Of a stretch of DNA of 64,000 bases, positions 56,583 to 64,000 are shown piece by piece (position 1 is the stretch's first letter; the number at the start of each line of letters is the position of its first letter). The stretch is taken from positions 46,780,628 to 46,844,627 of the forward strand of contig OW028576.1 of NCBI GenBank assembly GCA_932294295.1, given 5' to 3'. The DNA comes from Alitta virens (Eukaryota > Annelida > Polychaeta > Phyllodocida > Nereididae). Position numbers and translations under genes: made by a program. Below the pieces are notes generated by a model, which was not told the origin of the DNA, did no database searches, and was given only the letters and a program-made list of their open reading frames with translations.

Positions 56583-57869
56583 TCAATGCAGTTTGTTCCA
56601 AGGCAGCAGGAGAGGCGACAGGATTGTGGGCTCTTGTTGAAGCGATGGAGCTGCCTGGAATGCTGAAGCATTCTGAAGGCGGGACAGACGGTCAGCAATC
56701 ACATTTTTAACACCAGGAATATGCTTTGCGCGAGTCAAAATGTTATGTAACATACATGCCACAACCAGCTGCCAAACAAGTGTCATAATTTCAGGTTGTT
56801 TTGTAGACTGTTTATTAATAATGTAAACTAGTGCTTCATTGTCACACATAAGAAGAATCCTTTTCCCAGATAGCAACTTAGCCCAGTGCTGAATCGCAAG
56901 AACTATGGGAACCAGCTCAAGGAGGGCAATATTTTTGCCACCATGTGTAATTGTCCAGTCCTGTGGCCACCTCCCTTGGAACCACTGGTTCTTGAATACA
57001 GCCGCGAAGCCCAAGTTGCTTGAGTCTGTAAAGAGGCGTAATGTTTTAGAATCAGCCCAAGATGGTTGCGGAATGATAGAAACTTCATTGAACTGTTGCA
57101 GGAACATTAACCAAGCATTGACATCCTTCCGTGCCTCTCTTGTGATGTTCCTATGATGATTTGGTCTTGTAAGACCTACAGTTAAATCTATAAGTCTCCT
57201 CAAAAATGCTCTACCTGGTGCGACTACTCTACAAGCAAAATTAAGAGTTCCTATCACTTGTTGCAACTCACGTAGTGTTACTGTCCCTCTGCGTGCCAAT
57301 GGCTGCAGAAGTTCACGTGCTTTTGTCAGTTTTTCCATGGGTAGTCGAGCTTGCATTGTTAGTGTATAGACTTCTATGCCATGTAAAATTGCCCAGGTCG
57401 ATGGATACACTGTCTTTTCGTTGTTTATGGGCAAATTTACATCCTTTGCAAGTGCATGAAAGCTTGCTAGTGCTAACCGACATTGTTCTTTATCCTTGTG
57501 GAAAAACATAAAATCATCCAGAATATGTGATACGTGAGGTAATTGGAAATGATATTGCAACACCCACTGTAGTGCAGAGCTCAGGAATTCAAATGAGCGA
57601 CAGCTACTAGAACACCCCATAGCAGCAACTGTAAAGTAATAAAATTTTCCTTGTCATGTAAAGCCCAAAAGATTATAATCCTGTATATTAATTGGCAAAT
57701 TATAAAAAGCTGATTTGACATCTGATTTTGCCATATAGGCGCCCTGTCCAATCTTTGCTATGATTGCAAGAGCATGATCCAGATCTTCGTATGTCACCCT
57801 TGAATAGTAGCCCGGTATGCCATCATTTACATTCCGTGAGGGAAAGAAAGGTGATGTATCAATCTCCAC
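56583..57869 (-). pseudogene. reverse transcriptase / RNase H of DIRS-type element
   Basis: Frame 57869-57654 has the AKSDVKSAFYNLPI block. A single TGA (57657-57655) then interrupts. The same frame continues at 57620-56583 with the LDDF catalytic box, the RT thumb, and an RNase H domain (LFTDSSNLGF ... LLELVPIVLAI ... CDNEALVYIIN, then HIPGVKNVIADRLSR). Further upstream (57870-58150) RT N-terminal sequence is in two other frames, so two more shifts are present. Enzyme for cDNA synthesis; this copy is dead. Confidence 0.85.
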
Positions 57870-58141
57870 TCCCCTGGGGTGTGTTTTGGAACTAGTCCCA
57901 GTGGGGATGCAACATAATTATCAAGAGGAACAGAATCAAATGGGCCAGCACTTTTCCCTCTTTTAGGAGGCTGTGGATTGTTGAAGAAACAATATGTGGC
58001 AGGGCCAGGGCTGATGGTAAGTTTTTAGACACAGTTTCCTTAATTTTGCCTTGAAAGTGTACCATAAAGCCTGCTTGAAAACCTTCAACCAACTCAAGAA
58101 AGGCCTCAGGATCATAGTTCTCCAACCAGTACGCCAAACGA

Positions 58142-59284
58142 TCAGCACGAACCTGGCTTGGCTGACTTAGCTTGGTTGCTGTTATTGTCTGCTGGCTTCT
58201 GCTTGCTTCCATCTTGGTGGTTTTGGGAGCCACGAAAGGGCCGCTTCTGGGTTTGGCCTTGTTTATTCTTGAAGCAATAAACTTTGCCATGCTTACCATT
58301 GCAACCAATGCAGGTGTGTGAATAAAAACATTTGCTTCTGGAACAATAACCCTGGTTGTTGTAGTCATAACACTGGCCAGCTGGTTTTTGTTCCTTGTGC
58401 ACTTGATTGCCTAGATTGGACATGACCGCTTTGTTATAATAATGCCAGTTGGTAATATGCCAGGGATGTAGGTAAGGGGCGATGGCACGTTGTCCTCTAA
58501 ATTCTTCATCATACACCCGCCAAGCCACGGAATTGGGAAAATTGCTGTGCATGTCCAGAATGTTTTGCTGATAAGTCCACAGCTGCACGGCATCCTGTAG
58601 CTGTCTCTCACCAATGACCGAAGCATATATGGCTAATGCTGACAGCCACTGAGTGAAAGTGAGAGCCTTAGGCTTCTGTTTGTTGACTATCACAGCTTGG
58701 TCATTTTTGTTGTCATCGGCCAGTGAACTTTGCCAGGTATTTGAAGAACCAGACAAAAGCATTGCAAAATCTACATACTCATTGGGCCATATCTTGGCCT
58801 TGATTTTTGGGTCCACCCTCACACAAAGGTTTTGTCCAAAGGCTTGTGATGCAGCTGGCTGAGGCATACTTAGCAGTAAGCTTTGCATACCTGTACCTGT
58901 GTCATGTGTTGTCATGGAAGATGTTGGTTGGCCAGTTCCAAGGGCCAGCAGAGCAGGATCCCCAACCAGAGAAAAACCCGGAGATATCTGACCACGTGCC
59001 TGATGCCCCGACGAAAGCTGACCAATGAGCAGACTACCCGAATGCTCACCACCAGCCAGTCCAGATGGGGCTCCTCCTGCTGGAGTAGATTGGTTTTCCA
59101 TTCTGGCCTCCATTCGATCCAGTCTATCCATGATGACGGTCAACACAGATGCGCTTGGCTGAGACTCTGTCTGCTCAGACCCATCACTTTGCTGGCTAGT
59201 TGCTTGCTTACTCTTCCTTGTTCACATTGTGCTTGCATTCATCTCCTCTGTTGGGAGCTGTGCTTGTCGTTTGCGCTTCGGCAT
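58142..59284 (-). pseudogene. gag-like protein of DIRS-type element
   Basis: The original start is probably ATG at 59284 (MPKRKRQAQL), with an in-frame TGA at 59224-59222, so the open frame now begins at 59146. The central block (KIWPNEYVDFAMLL ... FTQWLSALAIYASVIGE) and a Cys/His cluster near the C-terminus (CYDYNNQGYCSRSKCFYSHTC) are typical of DIRS gag-like proteins. It would package element RNA. Confidence 0.78.
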
Positions 59285-59300
59285 CTGAAACTCAACATTT

Positions 59301-60235
59301 GTTTGACTGTAATATTGCACACAAGTTATTTCCATGAATGTACTATTGCACTCTCTGCAACCCAAGCATTATAGATAAGACACTCATTACACCTTATATA
59401 AAAATCATAATGCAGCAATAACAGCAACATTATAAAATAGTTTCAGCAACACAAGCATTATGATATGAACATTTCTCTTATTATTTCACTATTAAAGCTC
59501 CAGAATTGGTAAATTTTGAATATTTAATAAGCACTGAATTTTATAACTATTTGCATAATAAGTTAAAGTAGTTCTATAACCGACCAAGGCACGTTTTATT
59601 AGTTACATTTCATGGTTATTGATTTAAATTGGACGTGCCTTTCACTCAGTGTCTCTGCTAAGACAAGTAAATTACCCCACCAATGTAGTGAATGTGCCAG
59701 GTTACAAGTTTTTGGCTGGGATAATGCAAGGATATAATAAAAACCTGATTGATTAAAGTATCCTACTTCTTCTTTCTGTCTTATTATAAACTTATAGTAA
59801 TGCAATCAATATTTTATTTCTAACGTTCAACAAGTAGATATTTCACATTGTCAGTTCAGTGAATAATTACTGACAGGAATGGTAAACATGCAACTTTTAT
59901 TGATATTTTTTTCTTTTCAAGATTTGATAATGAGGTAATTTCGAGTCAGACACTTCAGAATGTTTTTAATCAATAATATACTGTCTTGGAAATTGATATC
60001 GTCATGAGAATGTGGTAGGTAAATGCCACGTTTTATTGTCAGTGACAAGACGTCAATAGAAATGTGTAATATTTTATTATTTATACTAGAGATATACATC
60101 TGACATTTATCATATTACATATGTCATAAAAGTAGAACCAGATCAGGCCATTTTGAATATAGTGTTGTTTACTGTGAGTGAAATATTGTGTAGATTTGTA
60201 GACTATAAAGAGATAATTGTAAGATAATATAATGT
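59301..60235. other. non-coding spacer
   Basis: No gene recognised. Confidence 0.5.
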
Positions 60236-60598
60236 AAAAAAAGATAAGATAAGATAAGATAAGACAAGATAAGACAAGATAAGACAAGATAAGACAAGAT
60301 ATGACAAGATATGACAAGATAAGACAATATATGGCAAGACCTAGGAGAGAAGAGAAGAAAATAAAATAAAAGACATAATAAAAGACAAGACTAGACAAGA
60401 TATGACAAGATAAGATAAGATAAGATAAGATAAGATAAGATAAGATAAGATAAGATAAGACAAGATAAGACAAGATAAGACAAGATATGACAAGACAAGA
60501 TATGGCAAGACCAGGGAAGAGAAGAGAAGAAAATAAAATAAAAGACATAATAAGACAAGACAAGACTAGACAAGATTAGACAAGATAAGATCAGATAA
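60236..60598. repeat. (AAGAT/AAGAC)n microsatellite
   Basis: About 360 bp of 5-bp units AAGAT and AAGAC (with AAGATATGAC variants), internally duplicated around a GGGAAGAGAAGAGAAGAAAA segment (60340-60360 and 60514-60534). The long leucine/serine/tyrosine-rich minus-strand frames across it are artefacts of the repeat. Confidence 0.95.
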
Positions 60599-63500
60599 TG
60601 CATTTTTTTGCAAGGATTAACCTGTCACATTCTGGACAGAACAAAAAAGTAAATGTTGTGTATTTAACATGTATAAAGTTTAGAGGTTACAAACAAAGTT
60701 TGATTAATTAATATCAGGTGAGTTGTTTGATCTGAAAAAAATGGTAACACTTAGGTTGAAAAATAAGTTTATTGGTCAAAAAAAAAAAAGCTTGAAAGGC
60801 AATAGGCAATGAATACACAATATAAAATTGGCTAAAAAAAACATGCCTGCAAACTGTTTACATCACTCTTAGAGGGAAATTGCAAAAGGAAACAAATTGT
60901 AATTGGATTGCTGCCAAGTCTAAAAAAAACTAAAAAAATTACGTCACTTCCATATTAAATGGAAAAAAAAGATGGATGTTTTACTATTGATAATCTACCC
61001 CATATGTTCATTGATGGCGTGTCATCAAGAATTCATTGACTTAGCATTTCACCTCTACCTATTTTGATCACAGATCTATTTAATATTGATGCATGGATAT
61101 TTGTGTTGGGCAAGCCAGTCCCACACCAAACATTTGCGTGTGGCATTTTTCACTTCACTTTTGATGAAACACTTCATGTGTGCCAACATAGGAACCATGA
61201 AATTGTCATTGTTTCCAGCTGTTTGATTGTGTAAGTATATTTTGACATTGTACCTTTATACAATTTAATACATTCTCATTCAATTATTTGACTACATCGG
61301 AAATGTTTATTTTATATATTTTTTGCTAAGACATTATGTAAGTATATTTTGTATTGTTAGCTTAATTTGTTTTGTGAACTGTTTATTTTCAAATTAAATA
61401 AAATATTTATTTATGGGGGATTACAATTAGGTTCTAGTCAGGTTTATCCCTTCTTTATTATTCATGAATCTCTATTTTACTGATGGATTCAATGATTGAG
61501 CTCTTTATTCATGGAACATCTTGTTTTGCAAATTTATTTATAATTATTTCTGTTCTTTTTCTTCTTCTCTATAAACATAGCCAATCCTTTCTTATAGTCA
61601 TGGACTATAATACTTATGAATTAAAAATGTTATTGAATTCTGATATCAAATCCCCCATATGTGATTAGAAGCTGAGAAAACAACCCAAAATGGAAAAAAA
61701 AACATTTGCAGGTCATCGATTTTGATCAAATTACCAGAGTAGTAAAATATTTGACCTGTTTCACAAAGTCCTATCTTTTATCAGTCCTACACTAAAAATG
61801 GTCAACTTGACTCTTGAATATTTCTCATCGAGATATTCTCCCAATTTATTCATATCACCAGGTGGGATAACATCTATACTTTTAATTCAAATAATAAAAT
61901 CATGGTGCTCAATTCAATTCAAGTAATAAAATCATGGCTCTATCAGAAATGAAAATTTCTCTACTTTAAATTTTAATAATTAAATCATAGTGCTCTCGGG
62001 AAACAAATCTTCAAAAGCCATAACTATATTTGGTAAAATAGGAGTAGCACATGGTGAGCGACACCCATTTTTTTTTAATATTCATTGCACATTTCACCTT
62101 CTTAACATTCATAATTAATTTTGCCCTAACAATTCTATAGCAGTGTCTCTGCCATTTTTATGACATAACTTTGTTTGAAGACAGATAAAGCATTAATTAA
62201 CATATCAAATGAAAGCCAATGATAGTACCTTTGATATGGGTGTAATTATAGAGAGATATTATTTAATTAAACATGTTTAAAGGACCTGCAAACCTGTATG
62301 AAAGATTAAATTTTGCTTAGAAGTAACATTCCTGTTCATTTTGCACTCCAAGCTTTTTATGATAAAACTGAATAGTGAACATTTATAAACATCCTACTGC
62401 AACAAAAATGTGAACTACCTGAGTGACTGGCAGCTGGGCGGACATTGTATCATCCTCGTTTCAAAGTTAGCCATGGGTGGTTGTCACTGAGCCAATGACT
62501 GACCGATGAGAATTGTTATCTGGGGACCAGCTGTTTCAAAATATTACATGCTAGATCAACATTGACGCGGCATTGGTGATGTTGATATGATGTTGTTCCA
62601 GCATCAGTCAACATTGTAATGATATAGCCCAAATTTAAAATGCTATCAGGAAACTCAATATTTCCAAAGTAAGGTTATTAACCAATTTTTTTAAAAGGGT
62701 ACTTAATTATTTGAGAGGCAGAGTGATTTACCGGTTTTTTATTTAAATGCGAGTTGTAGACTAATGGAAAAGCATTAAGATGAACCATCAATCTTTTCAG
62801 TTGTATTGATTTTCTGGCCATCCCAATTAACATGCTTCATCTACTCAACATCAACCAAATGACGGGTGCCGATGATCAATATTGGAACAATATTGTCCTC
62901 ATCTGTCATGCGATGTTATTTACATTTGAGAACACATGAAAATAACAAATTTTTTCTTGATTCAGTACATGTATTGCCCTACAAATGCATAGATAATGCA
63001 GATCAATGTGACATTTTTAATTAGCTTTATAGTATATGCATTACAGCATTGAAGTATAACTAGTTCATCAACCACCACTTTCATCACACATTGAGCATGG
63101 AGAAAAAAACCAAAAAACCATGAGAGAATGACTCAAATATACCAATGAGTGATTTTATCAATTTGTCGTTGTGACCAACCTTCTGGTAGGAATCTTTTTC
63201 ACACGGCAGCCATGTTGGCATTTTTGTGTCATGGACCTCATTTTAATTATGTCATATATTATATATTATGACCTCATTATTTAACCATTGTTCTTACACT
63301 CAGTGACCTCACCTTGGCCATTGTCACCAATGCACAATACTAGATGACATCATCAATAATTGGGCTACAGTGACGTCAAGCATTGTCTTAGCACTTCCGA
63401 GTGATAGGTAGCACAAGAACTGGCCAGCCCATACTTATGTCTTAGTACAAAGTATATGGCTGCTCCATGAAAAGGATGTAAGTAATAAATTATGTCATAC

Positions 63501-63805
63501 TTGACCATTGTTCATGTACTCTGTGACCTCACCTTGGCCATTGTCAACTGATGACGTCAAAATACTTAAATATGAGTACAAAGAGAGGTCCATGAGGCAA
63601 AAATGCCAACATTGTTGCCACATGAATAGGGTGTATGAGAAACAGAATACACACTGTCTCACTTCTGCTGTCTCAATGTTGCAGGTCAGAATTTAAGCCA
63701 ACTTGCACAACCAGGTGCTACAGACAGAGATTAAAGTGACATATTTAAATAGAATAGCCTGATACCTGGGGACAGCGGTGAAGCCAGTGAAATGCTACGC
63801 TAAAA
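60599..63805. other. non-coding stretch
   Basis: No gene supported. A block at about 63180-63620 (GGCAGCCATGTTGGCATTTT, GTGACCTCACCTTGGCCATTGTC) is internally repeated and related to the reverse complement of about 15930-16080 in intron 2 of the WSC gene. The frames at 61483-61668 and 63508-63696 have no signature. Confidence 0.5.
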
Positions 63806-63842
63806 ATGAAGTTCCTGATTCTACTGTTATCAATAGGAATTG
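63806..63842 (+). CDS. first (signal-peptide) exon of another WSC-type gene
   Basis: 37 nt from ATG to a GTAAGG donor (63843), phase 1, encoding MKFLILLLSIGI. The layout (short signal-peptide exon ending phase 1) matches the WSC gene's exon 1 and its duplicate at 51472. The gene would continue past the right edge. Family membership is inferred from exon structure, since no WSC sequence is in view. Confidence 0.5.
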
Positions 63843-64000
63843 GTAAGGGGATCTACTTTCTAGATTTGTAATATCATACTTTGTCTGCACTCTGGATTAG
63901 TTTTATTTACTAAATTTATCGTATAACTTCAAATATTAATACCAATTTAGATCTTTGGTGTAACTTGAAGAAAGATGCCATCAAAATCTGTATTTGAAAT

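Larger units (their letters stand above)
55600..59300 (-). mobile_element. decayed DIRS-type tyrosine-recombinase retroelement
   Basis: On the minus strand: a gag-like ORF (59284-58142), RT/RNase H (about 58150-56583) and tyrosine recombinase (56510-55722). This gene order is diagnostic of DIRS-like retroelements. In-frame stops and frameshifts in gag and RT, and loss of a catalytic-type arginine in the recombinase, indicate an inactive copy. Terminal or split direct repeats could not be delimited by eye. Confidence 0.85.

Noticed and set aside
60081..60603. Long minus-strand frames rich in Leu/Ser/Tyr
   Set aside because: They translate a 5-bp microsatellite and have no protein-like composition.
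1..64000. CRISPR arrays, bacterial operons, rRNA genes
   Set aside because: None seen; all tandem repeats are micro- or minisatellites without spacer structure, and gene architecture is eukaryotic.

Overview
This is an AT-rich metazoan genomic window. Genes are split by GT-AG introns, intergenic space is large, and transposable elements are dense. Secreted WSC/EGF/lectin-like gene families, a Polinton, a DIRS-type retroelement, LINE remnants and tRNA-derived SINEs together suggest an invertebrate; I cannot place the phylum from sequence alone.

Region 1 (1-27 kb) holds a small family of secreted WSC-domain genes. One gene can be assembled completely on the minus strand (seven exons, 18007 down to 9441, 407 codons, all splice phases consistent): signal peptide, two WSC domains, an EGF-like module and a C-terminal fucolectin-like domain. 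Around it lie paralogous pieces: an isolated WSC half-exon at 5594-5760 (+), a WSC exon with an in-frame stop at 3987-4147 (-), and a shortened copy at 24938-25344 (+). That copy has lost the splice donor after its EGF exon, and its downstream lectin exon is frameshifted. Orphan signal-peptide exons of the same type sit at 51472-51511 (+) and 63806-63842 (+).

Region 2 is a large inverted segmental duplication. Arm A is about 17.4-23.0 kb. Arm B is its reverse complement, spread over about 27.2-29.3, 30.6-31.85 and 50.29-52.4 kb. Both arms carry LINE reverse-transcriptase fragments and a tRNA-derived SINE. Arm B was later interrupted by a SINE-like retroposon (51954-52209, 13-bp target duplication) and by a complete Polinton. 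Arm A therefore supplies a paralogous empty site for each insertion.

Region 3 (31852-50291) is an 18.4-kb Polinton/Maverick (adintovirus-like) element with 59-bp terminal inverted repeats starting 5'-AG and a 6-bp target duplication TCCACT. It encodes an RVE integrase with chromodomain (two frameshifts), a penton-like minor capsid candidate, a double jelly-roll major capsid protein, a packaging ATPase, basic core-like proteins, and a protein-primed family B DNA polymerase whose true N-terminus lies on three small upstream exons. Its accessory genes are unusual: a two-repeat Cys-containing protein, a spliced protein with two tandem PC4-like ssDNA-binding domains, a five-exon minus-strand type I membrane glycoprotein with a Ser/Thr-rich stalk, and a divergent small type II membrane protein. 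I found no adenain-type protease. Capsid, packaging, replication and integration genes make this a virus-like mobile element; the membrane proteins hint at a surface or entry function.

Region 4 (52-64 kb) is repeat-rich. A decayed DIRS-type tyrosine-recombinase retroelement lies on the minus strand (about 55.6-59.3 kb). Its gag and RT have in-frame stops, the RT has frameshifts, and the recombinase has lost a conserved arginine. A long (AAGAT/AAGAC)n microsatellite is at 60.2-60.6 kb. The rest is mostly unannotatable intergenic sequence ending in the first exon of another WSC-type gene.
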